Part shown: positions 14,783 to 24,024 of the stretch, one piece after another
Numbering within the stretch: the stretch's first letter is position 1
Layout of the letters: each line of letters opens with the position of its first letter
NCBI GenBank assembly: GCA_963803015.1
Contig: CAWDKV010000011.1
Coordinates: forward strand, 62,001-126,000
DNA: 64,000 bases
Reading direction: 5' to 3'
Source of the DNA: Berkiella sp963803015
GTDB taxonomy: Bacteria; Pseudomonadota; Gammaproteobacteria; Berkiellales; Berkiellaceae
Position numbers and translations under genes: made by a program
Notes under the pieces: model-generated
What the model was told of the DNA's origin: nothing
What the model saw: the letters and a program-made list of their open reading frames with translations, nothing else
Databases searched by the model: none

Positions 14783-17443
14783 ATGCCTACAAAAATAACA
14801 CCACCCTTACCTCCGCCGCCGCCTTCAGGCCCCAAGAAAATTGAAGTTATCCTATTATCAGCATTCCCTCCTAGCCAAAGACTGGATTGGATCCAAAGTA
14901 AACAAGGCCTTAACTTAAATAGCTTGAAGTTACACTATTATCCTCATGCTGCATTAATAGAAAAAATAGGGCTCCCCACAAATAAAGAGGGGGATGTCAT
15001 TCCTGAGAACGAGACTGAAATTAAAGAAAAATTAGAAGTTTTGACTAAAGCAGATATTGAAGCTTTATTGTCTGAGCTTTTTCAAATGAATGACACAATC
15101 GCACTCCCTTTTATGAAAAAGCTTGAAGTAAAGGTGAAGAACTGGAAGGCAAGCCCTTATGGTTTAAATGATTGTCATAAATTTTTGGTCCAAACTGCTG
15201 TAGAATGGCGGCAAGCTGCAAGAAAAGCGCAGCTAATGGTTGACCCTAGTGATCCCTTCTATGCACGCTTTCAGGAAAAGCAAAGGAGTGCTGATAATCT
15301 ACTTGAACAATATCATACTCTTCTAGAACAATATCACGCTTTGTCGGATAAAGAAGTGCAGGAAACATCTGCTATTTTGTCAAAAATACAAGAAAATATT
15401 AATGAATTAAAAGCACAAAAAGAAAAAATAAAACCTGTTACGCATCAGCTTGCAGAGTTGCGCAAAGCACTTGCAAAAGCCGAAGGCCATCGACTTGACA
15501 GAATCAAAGGGATTGAAAACAAAATCGAGGCGCTCAAGCTTGAAAATGAAATCTTGCAGAGTGCTTTTGATCCAATGAGAGAATTTGAAGAGATTATTGC
15601 AAAAAATGATCAAAGTTTGGAGGCCCTTGCTCAACAACTTTCTCACCCTGATCCCATTGTTTTTGCAGGGGAACAACAAGAAATTGATAAGGCACGTAGA
15701 GATTTTCAAAAAATAGTTGAAGAAAATGACAAAATTCAACTTCTACAATCTCTATTTAACCCACCTGAAAGTTGGTTGGAAATATCAAAGAAAAAAGTGA
15801 AACTGCCCACAAAGGCTAAAAAAGAGCTTGATTCAACAGGCATGGTGAGTGCTTCTCCTGTGCAAGAAGAGCGTGCTTTTGATATTCAATTTTTACCCAT
15901 AATCGCTATTAATAATTTATCTCGCTTCTTTGCTCCTGACTATCAAGCGCATTTAGCATACATGCAAGACAAGAATGGCTTAATTGAGTTGATGAATAGA
16001 ATCAATGCGATGACTCGAATGAATGATAAAATAAATTTCAATTATTTGATGGATATTGCACAAGGGAAAATGACTCGGCCACATAATTATTACCCGTCAG
16101 ATAACCCTCAAAAGATTTTTGACAAAGTGGAAGTCAATCCTTCTGTCACACCAGACTATACAGCGCTTTTGGCGCGCAGTAATCGTCATTTTAATATACG
16201 AGATCCAGCAATTGAAATTTCTGCTGATCCGGAACGCGCTTTTGATAAGACACATTTTCAGCAATATTGCCAAGATAGAGGTATTATCTTTGAACCGCCT
16301 TTAAATAAGAGAAAATATTATTTGTATCATCGGCAGATTGATTTAGATTATCTCAATACTGAGCAAATGCATCATTTGTCTCGTTTTTTTGAAAAATATC
16401 CAGGAGAATTTTTAACTGGAGAGGGTAAGCCTGATGTGGTTAAGATTATCAAATACGTAAATGATTTATTTGATAACACCGGGCTGAGTTTTGAAGAAGT
16501 GATGGATATTGCATCCGGACATCTTTTGCGTTCTGATGAGAAAATGGCCAATAATGATCCACGTTATGCGCTGGCTTTTGATGTAAAAAGAGTTGGGCTG
16601 CCGCCAGATTATGCTGCATTTATTAAACAAAGACAGGATTATTTAGCAGAGCAAAAACGCCTTGAAGTCCAGCAGGCATCCATTGAGCTGTCCCCACTTG
16701 AAACCCAGGAAGATGAAAAAGATCATCCGGCGGCCAGCCCATCCGTTTTCACACCTGCCAAACCGGCCTCATTTCCCAGAATAAGTCCACATCGTGCCTT
16801 AGCTGCACAAGCTAAAAAGCCAGTTGCTGCAGGAGAATTAACCAGATTAGGGTTAAGAAATAGAATTGTTGAAATGTTAATTAATGAAGAAGCAACGAAA
16901 GAGCCAATTTCTTTTCTTATCGCTCCTGAACGGATGAATATGAATCGTCTGCTTAATCAGGCGCCACGCAAAAGAGGCTGGTTACCGGTCATGGAATATT
17001 CTTCTGCAGCTGTACATCGAGATTTGAGTGCATTACAAGAATTGTGTATTCAACTCAACCAGAGCGAAACTGAAGCATTAAAAAATAATGAAGGTAAGCT
17101 GCATGTTCTTGCGTTTCTAGAGAATGTGAATGAGAGAGCAGAACAAGATCGCTACTATAAATTGACGGTCTTAAAGGGATATTTGCTACATTTGGAGGAA
17201 CGTTATGGTGGCCCTGTCAATGGGGCTTATTATAAAATGGGGGCTCTCTCCAAACAACTTATTATAGCAATTGATGAACTTTCGGCGATTGGGGTATTCA
17301 ACATCAGTGATGTCTTAAAAGACTTGTTGGATGATGCTATCTGCAAAGCAGAGTATGATCATTTTAAAACACAGTTAGATTTGGCTAAAGCGCGAGATGA
17401 AAAGGCCATCCAAGAGCAATCTTTTAGGCCTAAACGCTCATAA
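14783..17443 (+). CDS. Large coiled-coil orphan with internal duplication
   Basis: No known family recognised. The protein (about 886 residues) begins with a proline-rich stretch (PPLPPPPPSGP), then has a helical and coiled-coil region (residues about 160-330). Two copies of a block of roughly 90 residues follow, starting at bases 15911 and 16370. Each begins LSRFF, contains MDIAQG or MDIASG about 45 residues later, and ends with PDYTALLARS or PDYAAFIKQR. The C-terminal third is helical. The start is uncertain: the ATG at 14783 has a weak GGA and leaves the inverted repeat upstream, while ATG 14765 and TTG 14762 lie within it. Size and context suggest a secreted effector (inference). Confidence 0.7.
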   Translation: MPTKITPPLPPPPPSGPKKIEVILLSAFPPSQRLDWIQSKQGLNLNSLKLHYYPHAALIEKIGLPTNKEGDVIPENETEIKEKLEVLTKADIEALLSELFQMNDTIALPFMKKLEVKVKNWKASPYGLNDCHKFLVQTAVEWRQAARKAQLMVDPSDPFYARFQEKQRSADNLLEQYHTLLEQYHALSDKEVQETSAILSKIQENINELKAQKEKIKPVTHQLAELRKALAKAEGHRLDRIKGIENKIEALKLENEILQSAFDPMREFEEIIAKNDQSLEALAQQLSHPDPIVFAGEQQEIDKARRDFQKIVEENDKIQLLQSLFNPPESWLEISKKKVKLPTKAKKELDSTGMVSASPVQEERAFDIQFLPIIAINNLSRFFAPDYQAHLAYMQDKNGLIELMNRINAMTRMNDKINFNYLMDIAQGKMTRPHNYYPSDNPQKIFDKVEVNPSVTPDYTALLARSNRHFNIRDPAIEISADPERAFDKTHFQQYCQDRGIIFEPPLNKRKYYLYHRQIDLDYLNTEQMHHLSRFFEKYPGEFLTGEGKPDVVKIIKYVNDLFDNTGLSFEEVMDIASGHLLRSDEKMANNDPRYALAFDVKRVGLPPDYAAFIKQRQDYLAEQKRLEVQQASIELSPLETQEDEKDHPAASPSVFTPAKPASFPRISPHRALAAQAKKPVAAGELTRLGLRNRIVEMLINEEATKEPISFLIAPERMNMNRLLNQAPRKRGWLPVMEYSSAAVHRDLSALQELCIQLNQSETEALKNNEGKLHVLAFLENVNERAEQDRYYKLTVLKGYLLHLEERYGGPVNGAYYKMGALSKQLIIAIDELSAIGVFNISDVLKDLLDDAICKAEYDHFKTQLDLAKARDEKAIQEQSFRPKRS

Positions 17444-17456
17444 GCTTGCCAGCTTC

Positions 17457-18824
17457 TTATGCTGGCACGCCCCCTTTGGTTAATTTTACAGGATCGAGTA
17501 GTCGTTTCAGCTCTTCTTCCGATAAATCCGTCATCTCTTTTGCTACTTCAAGTAAAGGGAGCCCTTTTTGATAAGCAGTTTTGGCTATTTTGGCACCGAG
17601 CTCATAACCGATAACGGAGTTGAGTGCAGTAACCAGAATGGGGTTTCTTGCAAGCTGTTCTTCTATTCTCTCTTTATTGACAGTAAAGCCAGCAATCGCT
17701 TTATCAGCGAGTGCCCGGCAACCCGTGCTCAAAATATGTAAACTTTGCAGCAGGTTATAAGCTATTACAGGTAACATGACGTTTAACTGAAAGTTTCCTG
17801 ATTGACCGCTGATAGTGATAGTCGTGTCATTGCCAATAACTTGGGCACAAATCATCGTGAGTGCCTCTGGAATAACGGGATTCACTTTTCCTGGCATAAT
17901 GCTGCTGCCTGGTTGCAAAGCAGGCAGGGCGATTTCGCCAAGGCCTGCGAGTGGACCGCTGTTCATCCAGCGCAGATCGTTGGCAATTTTCATTAAACTC
18001 ACACTAAGGCATTTTAATTGCCCAGATAATGCTACAGCTGCATCTTGACTGCTTAGGCTGACAAATTTGTCAGGACTAGAAGTAAAAGCAACGCTGGTCA
18101 TTTTGTGCAAATGCTGAACAATATATTTGCTTAATTCAGGGTGTGCATTAATGCCGGTACCGACAGCTGTGCCACCAATAGCAAGTGCTTGCAGGGAAGG
18201 CCTACAAGCCTCTAAACGCTGAATATTATCTTTGATTTGATTGGCCCAGCCCCCAATTTCTTGGCCTAAAGTCACGGGCATGGCATCCATCAGATGGGTT
18301 CTGCCCGTTTTGGTAACATGTTGCAGTTCATTCGCGCGTTTTTCTAATGTTTTCACTAAATGATGGAGAGCAGGCAACAATTCTTCTTGTAAAGAAAGAC
18401 TGGCACTAACATGAATAGCGGTTGGAATAACATCGTTGCTGCTTTGCCCCATATTGACGTCATCATTGGGATGAACATCCTTGCCGGCTAACTGCGCAAT
18501 CACTTCGTTTGCATTCATGTTCGAGCTAGTCGCAGATCCTGTTTGAAAGACATCAATAGGAAATTGATTATCATGCTTGCCTTCTGCAACGAGTGTTGCC
18601 GCTTCGATAATAGCGGAGGCTTTGTTCTTTTCAAGTAACCCTAAGGCATGATTCGCATGCGCAGCGCTGGCTTTTATCAAGCCTAGCGCTTTAATAAAAT
18701 CGCGGGGCATGGTTAAACCGGAAAGAGGGAAATTTTCAATGGCGCGTTGGGTTTGTGCACCAAAAAGCGCATTTTCTGGGACTTGCATTTCACCCATGCT
18801 GTCTTTGACAGTTCTTGTTTTCAT
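17457..18824 (-). CDS. fumC: Class II fumarate hydratase FumC
   Basis: Converts fumarate to malate in the TCA cycle without an Fe-S cluster. The 455-residue protein is of standard length. It shows FQTGSATSSNMNANEVIA, HPNDDVNMGQSSNDVIPTA, KTGRTHLMDAMPVTLGQE and the family signature GSSIMPGKVNPVIPEA. It starts 16 bases after the acnA stop, so the two TCA enzymes form an operon on the minus strand. The ATG at 18824 is preceded by a weak GAGGATA. Confidence 0.97.
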   Translation of the reverse strand: MKTRTVKDSMGEMQVPENALFGAQTQRAIENFPLSGLTMPRDFIKALGLIKASAAHANHALGLLEKNKASAIIEAATLVAEGKHDNQFPIDVFQTGSATSSNMNANEVIAQLAGKDVHPNDDVNMGQSSNDVIPTAIHVSASLSLQEELLPALHHLVKTLEKRANELQHVTKTGRTHLMDAMPVTLGQEIGGWANQIKDNIQRLEACRPSLQALAIGGTAVGTGINAHPELSKYIVQHLHKMTSVAFTSSPDKFVSLSSQDAAVALSGQLKCLSVSLMKIANDLRWMNSGPLAGLGEIALPALQPGSSIMPGKVNPVIPEALTMICAQVIGNDTTITISGQSGNFQLNVMLPVIAYNLLQSLHILSTGCRALADKAIAGFTVNKERIEEQLARNPILVTALNSVIGYELGAKIAKTAYQKGLPLLEVAKEMTDLSEEELKRLLDPVKLTKGGVPA

Positions 18825-18840
18825 TTGTTTATCCTCAAAA

Positions 18841-21552
18841 TTAGTGTTTGGCTAATTGGCGTAAAACGTAGTGAAGTATGCCGCCATGTTGGTAATATTC
18901 AAGCTCTTTAGGTGTATCGATTCTGATTTTAACGGTAAAGGTTTTTTCTTGTCCCGCCGTGCTCGTCGCTTTTACAGTGAGAGTGCTTTGTGGCTTTATA
19001 TTTTGCAGTGAAAGACTGAAAGATTCTTTACCAGTTAATCCTAATTTCTCAGCGCTTTCTCCGGGTAAATATTCTAAAGGCAAGACACCCATGCCAATTA
19101 AGTTTGAGCGATGGATGCGCTCAAAACTCTCTGCAATAATGGCTTTAATGCCTAATAAAATAGTGCCTTTAGCTGCCCAATCTCGCGAAGAGCCAGAGCC
19201 GTATTCTTTCCCCGCTAAACCGATAAGGGAGACATTTTCTTGTTGGTAGCGAATGGAAGCATCATAAATAGACATTAATTCATCAGAAGGTTGATGTCGG
19301 GTAAAGCCACCTTCTGTCCCTTTGGCAAGCTGATTGCGTAATCGGATGTTGGCAAAGGTGCCTCTTATCATCACTTCATGATTACCTCGTCTTGAACCAT
19401 AAGAGTTAAAATCATGCACCGCGACGCCATGTTGCACGAGATAATCGCCCGCAGGAGATTGTCTTGCGATGGAGCCCGCAGGCGAGATGTGATCGGTGGT
19501 GACAGAATCGCCCAGCATCACTAAGACCCTGGCGTCTTTAATGTCACTTAAGGGAGGAACGGTGAGTGACATGTTTTCGAAATAGGGTGGATTTTTCACA
19601 TAAGTTGATTTTTCATCCCACGAAAAAATTTCTGATTTGGGAACAGGAAGATTGCGCCATTGTTCATCTCCTGTAAAAACGTGCGCATAACGGCTCGAAA
19701 ACATTTTGGGCTCAATGCAACTTTGAATTAAATCTTGAACTGTTTTTTCTTCTGGCCATAAATCTTTGAGGTAGATTTCTTTGCCATTTTTATCTGTTCC
19801 AACGGGATCTTTATAGAGATCGATATCCATCGTGCCAGCAAGAGCGTAGAGTACAACAAGGGGGGGGGAAGCTAAAAAAGCATGACGCACTTCAGGATGA
19901 ATGCGGCCTTCAAAATTACGATTTCCCGATAAAACAGCGGCAACAGCTAAATTACCTTTATGAATAGCATGACTAATTTTTTCTGGAAGTGGGCCAGAGT
20001 TACCGATACATGTTGTACATCCATACCCTACTAAATTAAAGCCTAAGGTATTTAAATGTGACATCAGTCCCGCACGTTCTAGATAATCAGTAACGACTTG
20101 CGAGCCCGGCGCAAAACTGGTTTTGACCCAGGGCTTTGCTTTGAGCCCCAATTCATTGGCTTTTTTAGCTATCAAGCCAGAAGCAATCATGACGGCAGGA
20201 TTAGACGTGTTGGTGCAACTGGTAATGGCAGCAATTACCACCGCGCCATGTTGTAATGTGATTTCGCCATTTGTGCCAAAAGAAGCATGACCTTCAGAGA
20301 TATTGGCGCCTTCGTTAAGACCTCTGTCATCTTCATTTTTATCTTGGCGTTCACTGAGCGTGCTTTGTAAAATGGCGCGATAAGTTTGCTTGGCTTCTTT
20401 GAGTGTAATTTTGTCTTGTGGGCGTTTTGGACCAGCAATACAAGGTGTGACGTCAGATAAATTCAAACTGACTTCAGTATTGTAAATTGATTTTCTGGAT
20501 TTTTCGCTATGAAACATGCCTTGTGCCGTGGCATAAGCTTTAATTAATTCACAATGCGCTTTATCACGGCCAGTTAAGGCTAAATAATTAATGGTTTCTT
20601 GATCAATTGGGAAAAGAGCACAAGTCGCACCAAATTCAGGAGACATGTTAGAAATGGTCGCTCTATCTGCAAGGGGGAGACTTGCTAATCCTTCGCCATA
20701 AAATTCTACAAATTTCCCGACAACGCCTTTTTGCCGCAGCATTTGAGTAATCACTAAAACGAGATCGGTTGCTGTTGCGCCAACAGGCAGTTTTCCCTTG
20801 AGTTCAAAGCCAACGACTTCAGGTATGAGCATGGTCACAGGTTGCCCTAACATGGCAGCCTCTGCCTCAATTCCACCCACGCCCCAACCCAGGACGCCCA
20901 ATCCATTTATCATGGTCGTGTGTGAATCGGTGCCAACGAGCGTGTCAAAATAAGCTTGTAATTGATTATTTTTCTTTTCACCGAAAACAACTCGAGCAAG
21001 ATATTCTAGGTTAACTTGATGCACAATACCGGTGCCGGGGGGGACGACTTTAAAGTTTTGAAAAGCTTCTTGCCCCCAACGCAAAAAGCCGTAACGCTCA
21101 ATATTGCGCTGAAATTCAATAGCGGTATTTTGGAAAAAAGCTTGTGGCGTGCCGTAATTATCTACCATGACAGAGTGATCTATCACTAATTCAACAGGTG
21201 AGAGAGGGTTAATTTTTGATGGATTGCCTTTTAGCTTTTGCATAGCATCTCGCATAGCGGCTAAATCAACAATGGCAGGAACCCCCGTAAAATCTTGGAG
21301 AATAACGCGGCTTGGCGTGAAGGCTATTTCATTGGTAGAGGGGGATTTGGGATCCCAATTTAATAAAGCTTCAATATCTTGTGGCAGAACACTCACCCCA
21401 TCTTCACAGCGCAGGAGGTTTTCTAACAGTATTCTCAGAGAATAGGGAAGCCGTTCTACATCATATTTTGCATTTAGCTTTTGTAGGTTAAAAAATTCAT
21501 ACTGAAGATTATTCACCTTTAATTGATCTGCTGTTTTGAAACTGTCTTTCAT
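18841..21552 (-). CDS. acnA: Aconitate hydratase A
   Basis: Fe-S enzyme that interconverts citrate and isocitrate. The 903-residue protein carries the cluster-ligating cysteines in ITSCTNTSNPAVM and GYGCTTCIGNSGPL and the C-terminal swivel domain with EYGSGSSRDWAAKG. The length and the VGTDSHTTMINGLGVLGWGV motif match AcnA rather than AcnB. I chose the ATG at 21552 (MKDSFKTADQ), preceded by AAGGAA at good spacing. A TTG 21 bases upstream lacks support. It is first gene of an acnA-fumC operon. Its upstream region (21553-21831) carries a partial dispersed repeat with CGCCTAGCC. Confidence 0.97.
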   Translation of the reverse strand: MKDSFKTADQLKVNNLQYEFFNLQKLNAKYDVERLPYSLRILLENLLRCEDGVSVLPQDIEALLNWDPKSPSTNEIAFTPSRVILQDFTGVPAIVDLAAMRDAMQKLKGNPSKINPLSPVELVIDHSVMVDNYGTPQAFFQNTAIEFQRNIERYGFLRWGQEAFQNFKVVPPGTGIVHQVNLEYLARVVFGEKKNNQLQAYFDTLVGTDSHTTMINGLGVLGWGVGGIEAEAAMLGQPVTMLIPEVVGFELKGKLPVGATATDLVLVITQMLRQKGVVGKFVEFYGEGLASLPLADRATISNMSPEFGATCALFPIDQETINYLALTGRDKAHCELIKAYATAQGMFHSEKSRKSIYNTEVSLNLSDVTPCIAGPKRPQDKITLKEAKQTYRAILQSTLSERQDKNEDDRGLNEGANISEGHASFGTNGEITLQHGAVVIAAITSCTNTSNPAVMIASGLIAKKANELGLKAKPWVKTSFAPGSQVVTDYLERAGLMSHLNTLGFNLVGYGCTTCIGNSGPLPEKISHAIHKGNLAVAAVLSGNRNFEGRIHPEVRHAFLASPPLVVLYALAGTMDIDLYKDPVGTDKNGKEIYLKDLWPEEKTVQDLIQSCIEPKMFSSRYAHVFTGDEQWRNLPVPKSEIFSWDEKSTYVKNPPYFENMSLTVPPLSDIKDARVLVMLGDSVTTDHISPAGSIARQSPAGDYLVQHGVAVHDFNSYGSRRGNHEVMIRGTFANIRLRNQLAKGTEGGFTRHQPSDELMSIYDASIRYQQENVSLIGLAGKEYGSGSSRDWAAKGTILLGIKAIIAESFERIHRSNLIGMGVLPLEYLPGESAEKLGLTGKESFSLSLQNIKPQSTLTVKATSTAGQEKTFTVKIRIDTPKELEYYQHGGILHYVLRQLAKH

Positions 21553-21648
21553 AGAGGGGTTCCTTATCTGCAACTGTTTCTATTTGCTTTGATGCGTTGG
21601 TCTACGTAACAGCTCTGTACTGGATGTACGCTCCTGTTACACAGGCTT

Positions 21649-21682
21649 GACGCCTAGCCTAAGAGCAAACTGCTCAAATATT
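21649..21682. repeat. Diverged repeat arm with the CGCCTAGCCT motif
   Basis: GACGCCTAGCCTAAGAGCAA followed by ACTGCTCAAATATT resembles the right arm of the family B element at 48643-48678, which also starts GCGCCTAGCCTA. It lies between acnA and the MarR-type gene. Confidence 0.35.
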
Positions 21683-21831
21683 TTCACTGTCTAATAGAAT
21701 AGGAGTTTATGCTTTTTTGCCTCTTTTTGCGAGAAAGGACTAGGACTTCGAAAATATTTTCTGAAAAGCAACTCACCCACCTTGCATATGTTGGGAACGA
21801 GATCCTACACTTTTTGAAAGGAGGAAAACAT

Positions 21832-22284
21832 ATGGAAGTTACCGAACCAATTAATTACAGATTAATTAATCCCAAGTGCAGTTGCTTCAATTTACGCAAA
21901 GCGACTCGAGCCGTGACCCAATTTTATGATCATTGCTTAGAGCCTGCTGGTATTAGAGCAACCCAGTTTACACTATTGATTTCAATGGCTTCAGTCTCGG
22001 CGCGTACCCTTACCGAAATGGCAACCAGTTTGGTAATGGACAGAACCACCTTGACCAGAAATTTGAAACCATTAGAGAAACTGAATCTCATCCAGACCAT
22101 TGAGCCACGAGATAAGCGCTCAAAGGCTTATTGCTTAACAGATAAAGGACGTGAAGTGCTCGTACGGAGCGTTCCTCTGTGGCAAATGGCGCAACACAAA
22201 CTCATTTCAGGCTTAGGTGAAGAGCGCTATGAGCGTTTACTCAAAGAGCTCGATGCGGTGACAAAAGTCATCTCTGAAATGTAA
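21832..22284 (+). CDS. MarR-family transcriptional regulator
   Basis: Winged-helix DNA-binding protein of 150 residues. The recognition helix region is LTEMATSLVMDRTTLTRNLK, the wing is EPRDKRSKAYCLTDKG, and flanking helices form the dimer interface. I chose the ATG at 21832, which has a near-perfect AAAGGAGG 7 bases upstream. A longer in-frame reading from 21709 is not supported. Two cysteines near the N-terminus (PKCSCFN) could sense oxidants, as in some MarR proteins; this is inference. It lies 52 bases upstream of rpoS on the same strand and may influence it. Confidence 0.88.
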   Translation: MEVTEPINYRLINPKCSCFNLRKATRAVTQFYDHCLEPAGIRATQFTLLISMASVSARTLTEMATSLVMDRTTLTRNLKPLEKLNLIQTIEPRDKRSKAYCLTDKGREVLVRSVPLWQMAQHKLISGLGEERYERLLKELDAVTKVISEM

Positions 22285-22336
22285 AAAGACCTGACAAGGA
22301 AAGTCAAGTGGCGCTCAAACAGGGATAGGAGCCAAG

Positions 22337-23335
22337 ATGATGATAGCTGACAGGGATAGTGCTCAAGAAAGGGTAGAGGAAGTGGTGCGGGAGGAAGACA
22401 CCACTTCCTTAGACTTTAGTGATGATTTTATTGAAGAAAGCGCTTGGAGCGAACCCGAGGAAGGGGAGATTGATCTCAGTGCTTTGGAGCCTGAAGAAAA
22501 ACAGTCTTTTGATGCGACACAACTGTATTTGGGCGAAATTGGTGCTGCCAAGTTGTTGAGTGCAGAAGAAGAAGTGCACTATTCTAGATTAGCGCTCAGT
22601 GGTTGCATGGCTTCCAGAAATCGGATGATTGAAAGCAATTTACGATTAGTCGTCAAAATTGCCCGCCGTTATTTAAATCGTGGATTATCGCTCCTTGATT
22701 TAGTAGAAGAAGGTAATTTAGGTTTAATTCGAGCGGTTGAAAAATTTGATCCAGAAAAGGGTTTCCGTTTTTCAACTTACGGTACGTGGTGGATACGTCA
22801 AACAATTGAACGCGCATTGATGAATCAAACCAGAGCGATTCGTTTACCCATTCATATCGTAAAAGAATTGAATGTGTATTTGCGAACATCTCGTGAATTG
22901 ATGCAAAAATTAGATTATGAGCCACGAGCTGAAGATATTGCCAAAATAGTGAATAAAGATACCAACACAGTCATTAAAGTGATGGCTTTGAATGAGAAAA
23001 TCAGTTCGCTTGATTCACCAACGGCCCATGAAGGTGAAAAATCGCTGGTGGATGTTGTACCAGATGAAAATAATCAAGATCCCGCACAATTATTATCTGA
23101 AAATGATTTTTTTAGAGAAGTGGAAGATTGGTTAGACCAACTCAACGAAAAACAGCGTGCAGTCATTTCGCGACGTTTTGGTTTGCGGGGCTATGAAGAA
23201 TCGACACTGGAAGATGTGGGAGCCGCAATTGGTTTGACTCGCGAGAGAGTGCGTCAAATCCAAGTGGAAGCGTTAGGCTTTTTGAAGCAGATGTTGCAGC
23301 AACGAGGGTTAACACCAGAAGTATTTTTTAGCTAA
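22337..23335 (+). CDS. rpoS: RNA polymerase sigma factor RpoS
   Basis: Stationary-phase and general-stress sigma factor, which in Legionella also drives the transmissive phase. The 332-residue protein has an acidic N-terminal region, then DATQLYLGEIGAAKLLSAEE typical of RpoS, region 2 (NLRLVVKIARRY, GNLGLIRAVEKFDP, FSTYGTWWIRQTIERA), region 3 (RLPIHIVKELN) and region 4 (TLEDVGAAIGLTRERVRQIQ). The YLGEIG block and the overall length favour RpoS over RpoD or RpoH. The ribosome binding site is AGGAG, 6 bases upstream. A strong terminator follows. Promoters of the TATACT type at 4134 and 6783 could be targets (inference). Confidence 0.95.
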   Translation: MMIADRDSAQERVEEVVREEDTTSLDFSDDFIEESAWSEPEEGEIDLSALEPEEKQSFDATQLYLGEIGAAKLLSAEEEVHYSRLALSGCMASRNRMIESNLRLVVKIARRYLNRGLSLLDLVEEGNLGLIRAVEKFDPEKGFRFSTYGTWWIRQTIERALMNQTRAIRLPIHIVKELNVYLRTSRELMQKLDYEPRAEDIAKIVNKDTNTVIKVMALNEKISSLDSPTAHEGEKSLVDVVPDENNQDPAQLLSENDFFREVEDWLDQLNEKQRAVISRRFGLRGYEESTLEDVGAAIGLTRERVRQIQVEALGFLKQMLQQRGLTPEVFFS

Positions 23336-23359
23336 AAATACTTGTATATCAACTCAAAC

Positions 23360-23400
23360 AGCTCTCCAAGTACTTTATTGGAGAGCTAAATTCCTTTTTT
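23360..23400 (+). terminator. Rho-independent terminator of rpoS
   Basis: AGCTCTCCAA and TTGGAGAGCT form a 10-base-pair stem with an 8-base loop, followed by AAATTCCTTTTTT. It lies 25 bases after the rpoS stop. Confidence 0.88.
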
Positions 23401-23402
23401 CC

Positions 23403-23430
23403 TTGACACCCTAGGCGCATATGATAGGAT
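23403..23430 (+). promoter_or_regulatory. Sigma-70-type promoter of the small secreted protein gene
   Basis: TTGACA at 23403-23408 is a consensus -35 box. TAGGAT at 23425-23430, after a 16-base spacer, is a fair -10 box. It immediately follows the rpoS terminator and precedes the start at 23467. Confidence 0.6.
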
Positions 23431-23466
23431 GCAGCTTGAAATCTAACTATATATCAAGAGGTGTCT

Positions 23467-23868
23467 ATGCTCCGAATATTTTACCCATTCTTCCTATTAG
23501 CCACACTTGCTTTACCCGTTTTCGCTGCTGAAGATTTTGGTTCTGGTATTAATACTGTGCAAGAAATACATAGTGAATGTGAAACGCAATTCGTGAAAGA
23601 ACTCTCGGATAAAAAAGCGCCTTCTCCCTCTAAACTCTTTGAAAAAAAAGCCAATTGCATCCTCTCGGGGATCAGAAGCCAGGCAAATAAAGGATCGCCC
23701 ATTTCACAACTAAGCATGATGTTAGAGCTGAAAACCTATGCCCGCGCAGGTGTATTAGCTAAACAAAAAGCCTGGGCGGAAATTAATTATTGGAAAAGCC
23801 AAATTTTGGAAAATCCCAATTCTAATATGGAAATTAAATTCTTAGCCAAATCAGTAGGTGGCTACTAG
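23467..23868 (+). CDS. Small exported protein of unknown function
   Basis: The 133-residue precursor has a clear signal peptide (MLRIFYPFFLLATLALPVFA, cleavage expected before AE). The mature part is polar with two cysteines (HSECETQ and KANCILS) that could form a disulfide bond. A helical block follows with SQLSMMLELKTYARAG, vaguely like a Sel1/TPR-type helix pair, but no family is certain. The start is the ATG at 23467 with AAGAGGTG just upstream; an in-frame GTG lies 6 bases before it. It is framed by its own promoter. Confidence 0.7.
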   Translation: MLRIFYPFFLLATLALPVFAAEDFGSGINTVQEIHSECETQFVKELSDKKAPSPSKLFEKKANCILSGIRSQANKGSPISQLSMMLELKTYARAGVLAKQKAWAEINYWKSQILENPNSNMEIKFLAKSVGGY

Positions 23869-24024
23869 TTTTAAATGACAACCACTCCTCATTTTTGATT
23901 AAGGTGCATGGCATTACTTTATCAGTGCATCTTGATCCTTATTTTTTCTATTGTTATTCTCATTTTGACAAGTGAAATGCAGTAATTTAGTCAAGATAAT
24001 ATGTAGTTTAAAAGGGAGTATTTT

